From: CAYJAD01 sp964372165
GTDB taxonomy: Bacteria; Desulfobacterota; Desulfovibrionia; Desulfovibrionales; Desulfovibrionaceae
Direction: 5' to 3'
Length of the DNA: 17,857 bases
Assembly (NCBI GenBank): GCA_964372165.1
Contig: CAYJPT010000041.1
Location: forward strand, 1-17,857
Position numbers and translations under genes: made by a program
Shown here: one piece after another, positions 1-7,694 of the stretch
How the letters are laid out: each line of letters begins with the position of its first letter
Numbering within the stretch: the first letter of the stretch is position 1
Notes under the pieces: model-generated
Databases searched by the model: none
Seen by the model: the letters and a program-made list of their open reading frames with translations, nothing else
Told to the model about the DNA's origin: nothing

Positions 1-31
1 TTTTTTCAAGCATTGTGCGGACAATAAGTAA

Positions 32-55
32 AAAACAATTCTACGAAATTGTTTT
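32..55. repeat. A/T-rich inverted repeat upstream of the first gene
   Basis: Two perfect 9-base arms (32-40 and 47-55) enclose a 6-base loop. Only one pair per arm is G-C, so the hairpin is weak. It could be the terminator of an upstream gene cut off by the window edge, or a leader structure. I could not find a convincing promoter in the first 91 bases. Confidence 0.4.
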
Positions 56-91
56 ATATTCAAATAAGTATTTAAGTTACGGAGTATACGT

Positions 92-1357
92 ATGACCCGA
101 AAAGACCGCACTGAAGGTATTTATAGCCGCAAGGAAGTCCTTGATGAAAGTGAACGCAGGCAATATTGTCTAATTCAGCTTAAAGATTTGCTTTCTTATG
201 CCTATCGTTATTCCGAAGATGTAAAAAAGCGTTTTGATAGAGCGCAGTTTAATGTGGAAAAATTTAAATCAATTTCAGACATTAAACATATCCCCATACT
301 TAAAAAGAAAGAATTAATCTTTTTGCAATCTATGGGTCCACGCCTTGGTGGACTGCTCACCAAAGATATTGGTGACTTAAAACGCATTTTCCTATCACCA
401 GGTCCAATTTTTGACCCAGAAGATAGAGGTGATGACTATTGGGGTTATACTGAAGCATTTTATGCTGCCGGCTACCGTCCTGGCGATACAGTACAAGTTA
501 CTTTTAACTATCATTTATCGCCTGCTGGGCTTATGTTTGAAGAGCCATTGCGTAACCTTGGCTGTGCTATTATTCCAGCCGGACCATCTGATGCGTCAAC
601 ACAGCTTGATATAATGCAAAAACTACGTGTATCAGGATATGTAGGAACTCCAAGCTACCTCATGCACTTAGCTCAAAAGGCTGAAGAAAAAGGGCTTAAT
701 CTACGTAAAGACCTATTTTTAGAAGTTGCTTTTATGACGGGTGAGCGTTTGTCAGAAAAAATGCGTAACCAATTAGAAAAGAAATATGACCTACTGTTGC
801 GTCAAGGTTATGGCACAGCAGACGTGGGTTGCATTGGTTATGAATGCTTTCATAAAAATGGATTGCATGTTGCTAACCGTTGTTTTGTTGAAATTTGTCA
901 TCCTGATACTGGTATACCATTAAAAGATGGCGAAGTTGGCGAGATTGTTGTTACAGCTTTCAACAAAACTTATCCACTCATACGCCTAGCTACCGGTGAT
1001 TTATCTTTTATTGACCGTGCTCCTTGTGCATGTGGACGTACAAGCCCACGCCTTGGTACTATTGTAGGGCGCGTTGACACCACTGCTCGTATTAAGGGCA
1101 TGTTCGTTTATCCGCATCAGGTTGAACAAGTTATGAGTCACTTTGATGAAATTAAACGTTGGCAAATTGAAGTTACCAATCCTGGTGGAATTGATGAAAT
1201 GATACTTTATATTGAAACAAGTGATTTTCAGCGTGAAGATGAATTGTTGCACCAGTTCCGTGAAAAAATTAAATTACGTCCAGCATTAAAAATACTTTCA
1301 CCTGGTAGTTTGCCACCACAAATTAGACCTATTGAAGACAAACGCCAGTGGGACTAA
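92..1357 (+). CDS. PaaK/coenzyme F390 synthetase-like adenylate-forming protein with altered catalytic motifs
   Basis: This 421-residue protein aligns by eye with phenylacetate-CoA ligase (PaaK) family enzymes, which activate a carboxylate with ATP and usually pass it to CoA. Recognisable pieces are TPSYL at 186-190, the A5-like YGTADVG at 240-246, the ATGDL segment at 300-304 with the ribose-binding Asp303, and the hinge region GRVDTTARIKG at 326-336. A CxCGR motif (312-316), common in F390-synthetase-type members, precedes the hinge. Two expected motifs are missing. The Ser/Thr/Gly phosphate loop (SSGTTG in PaaK) is replaced by LSPGPI at 101-106, and the C-terminal GKxxR lysine segment appears deleted, the tail reading PPQIRPIEDKRQW. 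Substrate is unknown and the protein may not be a standard CoA ligase. The ATG start has a GGAG at 81-84, seven bases upstream. The CYTH gene follows after 60 bases. Confidence 0.8.
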   Translation: MTRKDRTEGIYSRKEVLDESERRQYCLIQLKDLLSYAYRYSEDVKKRFDRAQFNVEKFKSISDIKHIPILKKKELIFLQSMGPRLGGLLTKDIGDLKRIFLSPGPIFDPEDRGDDYWGYTEAFYAAGYRPGDTVQVTFNYHLSPAGLMFEEPLRNLGCAIIPAGPSDASTQLDIMQKLRVSGYVGTPSYLMHLAQKAEEKGLNLRKDLFLEVAFMTGERLSEKMRNQLEKKYDLLLRQGYGTADVGCIGYECFHKNGLHVANRCFVEICHPDTGIPLKDGEVGEIVVTAFNKTYPLIRLATGDLSFIDRAPCACGRTSPRLGTIVGRVDTTARIKGMFVYPHQVEQVMSHFDEIKRWQIEVTNPGGIDEMILYIETSDFQREDELLHQFREKIKLRPALKILSPGSLPPQIRPIEDKRQWD

Positions 1358-1417
1358 AAACGATAAAGCTTTAAGTCCATTGAATTTAATATTATGCGAC
1401 CCAAATAAAGGATATAT

Positions 1418-1897
1418 ATGGGTACGGAGATAGAGCGTAGGTTTCTTGTACATGGTGAACCATGGAAAGATTTAGGCCTTACCGGAACACATTTTATTCA
1501 AGGATATTTAAGCACTGAGCAGGAACGTACTGTGCGCGTTCGTCTTTGTGGCGAGCGCGCATATATTGCTATTAAGGCTAATCTTAACAATAGCTTTACA
1601 CGTGTTGAGTATGAATATGAAATTCCTACTTTAGAAGCGCGCATTATATTAGATACCCTTGCTCAAAAACCAATTATTGAAAAAATACGATACTATATCC
1701 CACATGGCGATGACACATGGGAAGTAGATGTTTTTTTAGGTGAAAACAGTGGTTTAGTTTTAGCAGAGCTAGAACTAAAATCTGAAAATCAAACAATTAT
1801 AAAACCAAATTGGTTGGGCGAAGAGGTAACTCAGGATAAAAAATATTTAAATGCTTGCCTAGTTGCCCGCCCATATACAACTTGGAACACAAGGTAA
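1418..1897 (+). CDS. CYTH-domain protein (triphosphate tunnel metalloenzyme family)
   Basis: This 159-residue protein carries the N-terminal CYTH signature EIERRF at residues 4-9, where the usual ExExK ends in Arg rather than Lys. Alternating charged residues expected to line the tunnel are visible: RVR at 40-42, K53, EYEYE at 64-68, EKIR at 88-91, WEVDVF at 101-106 and LAELEL at 115-120. The family includes inorganic triphosphatases, thiamine triphosphatases and class IV adenylate cyclases. A single-domain protein of this length is most often a triphosphatase, but the substrate cannot be read from the sequence. AAAGGA at 1407-1412 supports the ATG start. The stop lies four bases before the ATG of the next gene, so the two are almost certainly co-transcribed. 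Confidence 0.85.
   Translation: MGTEIERRFLVHGEPWKDLGLTGTHFIQGYLSTEQERTVRVRLCGERAYIAIKANLNNSFTRVEYEYEIPTLEARIILDTLAQKPIIEKIRYYIPHGDDTWEVDVFLGENSGLVLAELELKSENQTIIKPNWLGEEVTQDKKYLNACLVARPYTTWNTR
1891..1894 (+). promoter_or_regulatory. Ribosome binding site deciding the start of the FAD/Fe-S oxidoreductase
   Basis: AAGG sits seven bases before the ATG at 1902. An upstream TTG at 1863 would overlap the CYTH gene by 35 bases and has no comparable Shine-Dalgarno, so the ATG is preferred. Confidence 0.6.
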
Positions 1898-1901
1898 TAG
1901 C

Positions 1902-4900
1902 ATGGCGCATAAGGGCCCACATATATCCATATCACCAGATTATGTTGTAAACCGTATTTTACGCATCAATCGAAATGACTTTGAAGAATGGCCTGATTCG
2001 GTACGTAATCTAGCCATTGCCATAGCCGAAGAGCTTTTTCTAGTTGCCTACAATCCTTTTATTAATGCAGAAACAGTACGACAAAGCGTGCAAAATCGCT
2101 ATAATGCCGATTCTTTAGCCCTTGCTCATCATTATGCCACAAGTATTGGTGAAGGAATTACCATGTTTTGGTCTGCGCATAATGCAGAAGTGGCTTTCCG
2201 TAATGAGCTAATTGAAGAGTTTCGCAAAATTATGCCTGAAGAATGCATTATATTGCGTCCTGGTGCTCTAGTTGAAAATGCCACAGATGCTACAGACTTA
2301 CGCATGGAACTACCCCTTTGCGTGATAGAGCCAGATAATACAGAACAAGTGGCTGCTGTTGTGCGCTTAGCCAATGACAAAAAATTTGCCATTATTCCTC
2401 GTGGTGGTGGTTCTGGCATGACAGGAGGTGCAGTTCCTGCTAGAAAGCGTACCATTGTCTTAAACCTCACACGCTTAACACATATTGAACCTATAGATGT
2501 AGATGCAAAAACCGTCACTTGTGAAGCAGGCATTTTAACCCATGAAGTAATTGAACATGCCCGCAAACAGAATTTATTTTTTTCTGTTGACCCGGCATCA
2601 AAGCTTGCCTCAAGCATAGGTGGTAATATTGCAGAAAATGCTGGAGGGCCATGTGCCTTTGAATATGGCACAACTCTTGATAACCTGCTTTGGTGGCGCA
2701 TGGTTACGCCCACAGGTGAGATTATCACCATTGAGCGTAAAGACCATCCTCGGCATAAAATACTAGAACATGACGTAGTTACCTTTGAAATAAAGGATAT
2801 GTCCGGTGGTGTGCGTAATGTTGTTACCTTAAAGGGTGATGAGGTTCGCCTACCCAGACTTGGAAAAGATGTTTCCAACAAAGCCCTTGGCGGATTACCA
2901 GGTATACAAAAAGAAGGTGTTGACGGCATTATTACTCAAGCGTGTTTTGTTTTACACAGTAGACCAAAATACTCAAGGGTGATGGTATTAGAATTTTTTG
3001 GTCGTTCCATGCATTCTGCTGCTGTAGTAATTCGAGAGCTTGTGGCATTTAGAGATCGTGTTCGTGGCGATGGTGACTATGCACGCCTTTCCGCCTTAGA
3101 AGAATTCAATGCGAAATATGTTCAAGCCATTGACTATAAAAGAAAATCAGATAAATTTGATACAGATCCTATCTCTGTAATAATTTTACAAATTGATGGT
3201 GATGAAAACTATTTGCTCGATAAATGTGTTTCTGAAATCGTAGAAATAGTAAAAAAGCAAGAGCATGTAGACATTTTGGTTGCTGATGATGCTGAACAAG
3301 CAGCAGTTTTTTGGGAAGATAGACATAGATTATCTGCAATTTCAAAGCGCACTTCTGGCTTTAAGATTAATGAAGACGTAGTTATCCCTATAGATCACAT
3401 TCCTGATTTTGCATTATTTCTTGAGCAATTAAATCTTGAATGCGCAGCTAATGCTTTCCGATATGCTTTGCAAGCTGTTGGACGTTTACCGGGTTTTGCT
3501 TTTGAAGATAAAGAGTTTAATAAAGAGTTTTCATTTGTATCTAAGGCGGCACGTGGTGATATCTTAGCCACTGAGCTTAGTGATGAAGAAATGGTAATGC
3601 GTAGCGTATTATTTTTGAAATCATTGGAGTCAAAATATCCACACCTCGTGCGCAAAATACAAAAAATTCAAGACTATATGCAGTCAAGCCGTGTAATTGT
3701 TGCTAGTCACATGCATGCAGGAGATGGCAATTGGCATGTTAATATACCTGTAAACTCAAGTGATTACCACATGCTTGAAGAAGCAGAGCGTGTTGCGGCA
3801 AGAGTTATGCAAACTGCACAAGATATGGGTGGTTCTGTTTCTGGCGAACATGGTATAGGTATTACAAAAATTGCCTTTTTAAGTGATGAAAAAATTGAAG
3901 CGCTACGTAATTTTAAAGAACGTGTTGACCCGCGCGACATTCTAAATCCTGCAAAATTAGTGCAAAAAGAGTTGCCGGTACGTCCTTTTACATTTTCATT
4001 TAACCGCTTAATACATGACATAAGTCAAAGTGGTCTACCCGGCAAAGAGCAACTAATTCACCTTCTTGGCTCAATTCAAAATTGTACTCGTTGTGGAAAG
4101 TGTAAACATGTTTGCCCAATGACATATGCTGAACGCTCTATGCAATGGCATCCACGTAATAAAAATATGGTCTTAGGCATGCTGCTTGAAGCCATTTACT
4201 ACACTCAAGTCAATACTGGTCGCCTTGATGAAAAACTCTTAGGTCATGTGCGTGAAATGGTTGAACACTGCACAGCTTGTGGACGTTGTGCCGCAGTTTG
4301 TCCTGTGCATATACCTTCCGGAGAGGTTGCTCTTGCACTGCGCAAAACACTTGAAGATGAACAAGTTGGAGGTCATCCAATTAAATCAAAAGTGCTCACA
4401 TGGCTTGTGCAACAACCACAGCAACGTATCCCCAAGGCTGCAAAAATTGCAAGTCTTGGTCAAAAAACACAAAATAAAGTCCTTAATTTTTTCCCAAAGC
4501 CTTGGCGTACTCGTATACAAAGCCCTCTGTTTTCTACTAAAGGGCCCAAAATGGGTTACACCAACCTTTATGAGTCAACTAAATTATATCGCGGTAACAT
4601 CTTTATTCCTCACGGACTTACTGAAACTAAGCCAGCTGTTATTTATTTCCCCGGTTGTGGTGCAGGTTTGTTTTACGATCGCATCGGTATGGCTTCAATA
4701 TTTCTTCTTCTTAAAGCAGGTCATAGCGTAATTGTACCACCTCAACATCTATGTTGTGGCTATCCTTTACTTACTTCCGGTATGGAAAAACTATATAGAC
4801 GCAATCGTGACAATATTAAAAAGAGCTTAGTAACTTTAATAGAAGATGCTCGCTCTGCTAATATTGAAGCAAAGTATATTGTCACCGCCTGCGGTACTTG

Positions 4901-5444
4901 TATGGATAGTTTACATCGAATGGAATTTATTTCAGAGCATGGGCTTTCTCAAAGTACAGTAATACAGCTTGCCCTAGAAAGTATTGAAGCAAAACCAAAC
5001 CTTGATGGTGCACCACGAGTATACCATACTGCCTGTCATGCTGAGTGGTTTGGCCTAAGCAACATTAAAGGTCGCAATAAATTACTTGCCACTTTATCAG
5101 AATTTACAGGGGCAAGTTTTACAATTTCTGCTGGGTGTTGTGGTGAATCGGGTCTTGGAGCAATGACTTCACCTCATATTTATAATCGCCTACGTGAAAG
5201 AAAATGCCAAAGTATTGACCAAGCTTTACAACATAATGCCGGACCAATTTTAGTAAGCTGCCCATCTTGTAAAATTGGTATAGGTCGAGTGTTGCTACAG
5301 CTTGACCAAAAAAGAGATGTCTTGCATATTTGTGAGTGGATTTCTAAACATATAGCAGGACCAGAATGGCGTCAAAAATTTAAAAAGCGCATTAATGAAG
5401 TACGAGGGCAAGTCCGCAGTATTGACCTTGCAGACATTGAATAA
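1902..5444 (+). CDS. Fused FAD-binding / 4Fe-4S / CCG-domain oxidoreductase (D-lactate or glycolate dehydrogenase type)
   Basis: This 1180-residue protein joins what is often a GlcD-like flavoprotein and a GlcF/LldE-like iron-sulfur subunit. After an N-terminal region of about 140 residues of unclear function comes an FAD_binding_4 domain with RGGGSGMTGG at 167-176 and DPAS at 230-233. The FAD-oxidase C-terminal domain has SHMHAGDGNWHVN at 602-614 and GEHGIG at 648-653. Two ferredoxin-type clusters follow, CTRCGKCKHVCP at 728-739 and CTACGRCAAVCP at 790-801. Two cysteine-rich CCG domains end the protein (PGCG 917-920, CCG 951-953; TACH 1043-1046, GCCGESG 1078-1084). Such enzymes oxidise 2-hydroxy acids at the cytoplasmic membrane face and feed electrons to quinone or other carriers. 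I see no membrane segment. D-lactate is a reasonable guess for a sulfate-reducer relative, but the substrate is inferred. It ends just before a bidirectional terminator. Confidence 0.88.
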   Translation: MAHKGPHISISPDYVVNRILRINRNDFEEWPDSVRNLAIAIAEELFLVAYNPFINAETVRQSVQNRYNADSLALAHHYATSIGEGITMFWSAHNAEVAFRNELIEEFRKIMPEECIILRPGALVENATDATDLRMELPLCVIEPDNTEQVAAVVRLANDKKFAIIPRGGGSGMTGGAVPARKRTIVLNLTRLTHIEPIDVDAKTVTCEAGILTHEVIEHARKQNLFFSVDPASKLASSIGGNIAENAGGPCAFEYGTTLDNLLWWRMVTPTGEIITIERKDHPRHKILEHDVVTFEIKDMSGGVRNVVTLKGDEVRLPRLGKDVSNKALGGLPGIQKEGVDGIITQACFVLHSRPKYSRVMVLEFFGRSMHSAAVVIRELVAFRDRVRGDGDYARLSALEEFNAKYVQAIDYKRKSDKFDTDPISVIILQIDGDENYLLDKCVSEIVEIVKKQEHVDILVADDAEQAAVFWEDRHRLSAISKRTSGFKINEDVVIPIDHIPDFALFLEQLNLECAANAFRYALQAVGRLPGFAFEDKEFNKEFSFVSKAARGDILATELSDEEMVMRSVLFLKSLESKYPHLVRKIQKIQDYMQSSRVIVASHMHAGDGNWHVNIPVNSSDYHMLEEAERVAARVMQTAQDMGGSVSGEHGIGITKIAFLSDEKIEALRNFKERVDPRDILNPAKLVQKELPVRPFTFSFNRLIHDISQSGLPGKEQLIHLLGSIQNCTRCGKCKHVCPMTYAERSMQWHPRNKNMVLGMLLEAIYYTQVNTGRLDEKLLGHVREMVEHCTACGRCAAVCPVHIPSGEVALALRKTLEDEQVGGHPIKSKVLTWLVQQPQQRIPKAAKIASLGQKTQNKVLNFFPKPWRTRIQSPLFSTKGPKMGYTNLYESTKLYRGNIFIPHGLTETKPAVIYFPGCGAGLFYDRIGMASIFLLLKAGHSVIVPPQHLCCGYPLLTSGMEKLYRRNRDNIKKSLVTLIEDARSANIEAKYIVTACGTCMDSLHRMEFISEHGLSQSTVIQLALESIEAKPNLDGAPRVYHTACHAEWFGLSNIKGRNKLLATLSEFTGASFTISAGCCGESGLGAMTSPHIYNRLRERKCQSIDQALQHNAGPILVSCPSCKIGIGRVLLQLDQKRDVLHICEWISKHIAGPEWRQKFKKRINEVRGQVRSIDLADIE

Positions 5445-5535
5445 ATCAATACAGTAAAGTTTTCTGTAAGGATTTTTCAGCATCATTAAGGCTTAATTAC
5501 ATTTAGCCTATACTTCTCAAAGCCTATATAAATAA

Positions 5536-5582
5536 AATAATACCTCTGCATTGAACATTCAATTAAATGCAGAGGTATTATT
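5536..5582. terminator. Bidirectional intrinsic terminator between convergent operons
   Basis: Perfect 17-base arms (5536-5552 and 5566-5582) enclose a 13-base loop. The stem core ACCTCTGCA pairs with TGCAGAGGT. An A-rich run precedes the left arm and a T run (5579-5587) follows the right arm, so each strand gives a hairpin plus U-tract. It lies between the plus-strand oxidoreductase (ends 5444) and the minus-strand hisA (ends 5654), as expected for a shared terminator. Confidence 0.88.
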
Positions 5583-5653
5583 TTTTTAATTATTTTATGC
5601 ACAGTTTTTTGCGTTCATAAAACTTTTATATAAAATCACTACGTTGAAATGTT

Positions 5654-6394
5654 TTACAAAGCTAACTGCTCATTAATCCATTGCATAGCTTCAGTTAGGT
5701 CAAGTGTGCCCTCATACAAAGCACGACCACTAATAGCACCTTGCAAAGTACTTTGTTTACTTAATGGAAATAGAGCTTTAACATCATCAATTGTACTCAC
5801 ACCACCTGCTGCAATAACAGGTAAGCTTGATAAAGCGCAAATACGCTTCATAGCACTTACATTAACGCCACTTTGCATACCATCTCGTGCAATATCAGTA
5901 TAAATTATAAAGGCTGCTCCATCATTGTAAAGGCGCGGAATCACATCTTCAATGCTTAGTGCAACACTTTCTACCCAACCTTTAGTTTTTAGCTCACCAT
6001 TATCTGCATCCAAAGAAACACCTATGCGTTCAGGGTATGCCTTGCATAAACTACTAAACATTTCTGGATCTTCTAAGGCCATAGTACCTATAATAAGTCT
6101 TTGCACACCTGCATCAAGATAAGCTTTTGCAGTGTCAATATGGCGTATACCACCACCTAATTGTACCGGTATATTAAGCTGCTCGCACATGGATTTTACA
6201 AGGTTAGCACTAACTGGCAAACCATCAAATGCTCCGTCAAGGTCCACAACATGTAACCATTTTGCACCAGCCTCTTGCCATGACAAAGCAGCCTTTAAAG
6301 GGTCATGCTCAAAAATAGTACTTTGGTCTGCTCGGCCTTGTTTCAAACGTACAGCTTTACCATTTTGGATATCTACAGCTGGAAAAATAATCAT
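5654..6394 (-). CDS. hisA: Phosphoribosylformimino-5-aminoimidazole carboxamide ribotide isomerase
   Basis: HisA catalyses the Amadori isomerisation of ProFAR to PRFAR in histidine biosynthesis. The 246-residue length is typical. The (beta/alpha)8-barrel landmarks are present: PAVDI with catalytic Asp8, VVDLDGA at 49-55, the phosphate-binding LGGGIR at 79-84, catalytic Asp129 in SLDAD, YTDIARDG at 165-172 and the second phosphate site AAGGVS at 195-200. HisA and HisF are homologous, but the PAVDI and DLDGAFDG segments favour HisA over HisF. The ATG overlaps the stop of the upstream lipoprotein gene in an ATGA, so translation is probably coupled. It is the last gene of the minus-strand run and the terminator lies downstream. 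Only hisA and hisB are here; the remaining his genes must be elsewhere. Confidence 0.95.
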   Translation of the reverse strand: MIIFPAVDIQNGKAVRLKQGRADQSTIFEHDPLKAALSWQEAGAKWLHVVDLDGAFDGLPVSANLVKSMCEQLNIPVQLGGGIRHIDTAKAYLDAGVQRLIIGTMALEDPEMFSSLCKAYPERIGVSLDADNGELKTKGWVESVALSIEDVIPRLYNDGAAFIIYTDIARDGMQSGVNVSAMKRICALSSLPVIAAGGVSTIDDVKALFPLSKQSTLQGAISGRALYEGTLDLTEAMQWINEQLAL

Positions 6395-7047
6395 TTTAAA
6401 CCTAATTCATTAAGTGCTTTATCAATACCTTCTTGAGTCAACTCTTCAGCTGTAACCCAACCACCACCACGTTTGAAAAATGATCCAACACGAGAAATAT
6501 CATCTATAAGGCCCATTTGCTTTTCTTCAAATGCAGAATGACGGAAAATACGACCATTACGTATATCCAACAAGAAAAATTCAGCACGCACATGCGCAGC
6601 TTCTGTCACACCTGCGCGTGAGCCTTCACGCTGATGCCAGTTAATAATCTGCGGAACCAATAAAAAATCCACCTTATAATCTCGACCATAATCTAACCAC
6701 ATTGCAAGACCTTGTGGAATTTCAGATTCATGATAATCTGTGCTCTTTATAGCAAGTGGAGCTGAAAGAAATTTATATGAACCATCTGTTTCATATAGTT
6801 TACTACGCAACATAGTATCAAGCTGCTTCAAGTTATCTACTGCAATGCGCCCCTGATTTTGCGGGATTTGACCCGCAATAAGTGCACTTGTAGTCATTGG
6901 TTGATTAAATGGTACTACACCAATTGATAAATCAAGTGGAATTACTGAAGCACTACGCTCCACATCTTCCATGCTTTTTTGGCAAGCACCAAGTAAAAAT
7001 ACTATGCAAAATAATCCCATTACAAAAGAAAAGTTTTTGATGCGCAT
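6391..7047 (-). CDS. Uncharacterised lipoprotein between hisB and hisA
   Basis: The 218-residue product begins with a basic n-region and hydrophobic stretch followed by the lipobox LGAC, with Cys22 as the predicted lipidation site. Residue +2 is Gln, so the outer membrane is more likely than inner-membrane retention by the Asp rule of enterobacteria. The mature part has no motif I can name with confidence. Its alternating hydrophobic strands (for example VDFLLVPQI at about 126-134 and AEFFLLDIRNGRI at about 155-167) resemble small lipoproteins with a TolB-N or CsgG-like fold, but this is only an impression. Its start overlaps the hisB stop by one base (TAATG), and its stop overlaps the hisA start by four bases (ATGA), so all three are tightly coupled. 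A role in histidine synthesis is not implied by the sequence. Confidence 0.8.
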   Translation of the reverse strand: MRIKNFSFVMGLFCIVFLLGACQKSMEDVERSASVIPLDLSIGVVPFNQPMTTSALIAGQIPQNQGRIAVDNLKQLDTMLRSKLYETDGSYKFLSAPLAIKSTDYHESEIPQGLAMWLDYGRDYKVDFLLVPQIINWHQREGSRAGVTEAAHVRAEFFLLDIRNGRIFRHSAFEEKQMGLIDDISRVGSFFKRGGGWVTAEELTQEGIDKALNELGLK

Positions 7048-7643
7048 TAGTCCAGCCCTCCTTTGGTGCTGCGAATATTATGACCGTCCACACGCACTGC
7101 GTCGGCCAAAGCAAGCCCAAGGCCTTTGGCCGCAGACTCTAATAAGTGATGTCCATTTTTTCCGTACAAAAAATTTACATGCAAATTTAAACGTGCTGCC
7201 ATTACAAATGCTTTGTAATGTTCACGCCAAAGATCTCGCTCTTCACCACCTAGTATAGGTGGTAAAAGTTCATCCCCTCTCCATTCTAGCCAAGGACGAC
7301 CTGATATATCAATACATACATCTGTCAAAGCTTCATCCATAGGCACTCGCCCATACCCTACTCTGGCAATACCTTTTCGCTCACCAAGAGCTTGTGCCAA
7401 AGCCTGACCAAGGCATAAGCCTACATCCTCAGCACTATGATGAGCATCAATGTGAATATCACCCTTACAATATAGCTTAAGATCAAATCCAGCCCAAAAC
7501 GCTGTTAAATTAAGCATATGATCAAGCAAACCCACACCGGTTTCAATTTCGATGTTTTGCTTACCGTCAATACATAAATCAACACTAATATCTGTTTCTT
7601 TTGTGCTGCGTTCAACCTTGGCTTGGCGCACAATAACACTCAT
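7047..7643 (-). CDS. hisB: Imidazoleglycerol-phosphate dehydratase (monofunctional)
   Basis: This 198-residue enzyme removes water from imidazoleglycerol phosphate to give imidazole-acetol phosphate in histidine synthesis. The manganese-binding repeats are visible: GLLDHML at 38-44, HHSAEDVG at 68-75 and GHHLLESAAKGLG at 164-176, followed by STKG at 192-195 near the C-terminus. There is no N-terminal HAD phosphatase domain, so this is the monofunctional type rather than the bifunctional enterobacterial form. I chose the ATG at 7643 over a GTG at 7649, because the GTG lies within the Shine-Dalgarno GGAG itself. The gene follows tatC after about 50 bases and overlaps the lipoprotein start by one base. 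Confidence 0.94.
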   Translation of the reverse strand: MSVIVRQAKVERSTKETDISVDLCIDGKQNIEIETGVGLLDHMLNLTAFWAGFDLKLYCKGDIHIDAHHSAEDVGLCLGQALAQALGERKGIARVGYGRVPMDEALTDVCIDISGRPWLEWRGDELLPPILGGEERDLWREHYKAFVMAARLNLHVNFLYGKNGHHLLESAAKGLGLALADAVRVDGHNIRSTKGGLD

Positions 7644-7648
7644 AAACA

Positions 7649-7652
7649 CTCC
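7649..7652 (-). promoter_or_regulatory. Ribosome binding site that fixes the hisB start
   Basis: On the minus strand GGAG is followed by five bases and then ATG at 7643. The alternative GTG overlaps this motif and cannot use it. Confidence 0.65.
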
Positions 7653-7694
7653 ATTATTTAGGATAGTTGCACATTACTTATCGCATAGATAATT

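Noticed and set aside
1863..1901. Upstream TTG start for the FAD oxidoreductase
   Set aside because: It would overlap the CYTH gene by 35 bases and lacks a good ribosome binding site, whereas the ATG at 1902 has AAGG at the right distance.
2132..2929. 265-codon open frame antisense to the FAD oxidoreductase
   Set aside because: It lies entirely opposite a well-supported gene with clear motifs, its translation is Ser/Pro-rich without domains, and no ribosome binding site supports it.
4246..4731. 161-codon frame inside the oxidoreductase gene in another frame
   Set aside because: It overlaps the iron-sulfur and first CCG domains of the real protein and its Leu/Val/Cys-rich composition fits a shifted-frame translation.
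7644..7649. GTG start for hisB two codons upstream
   Set aside because: The GTG lies within the GGAG that serves the ATG at 7643, so it has no Shine-Dalgarno of its own.
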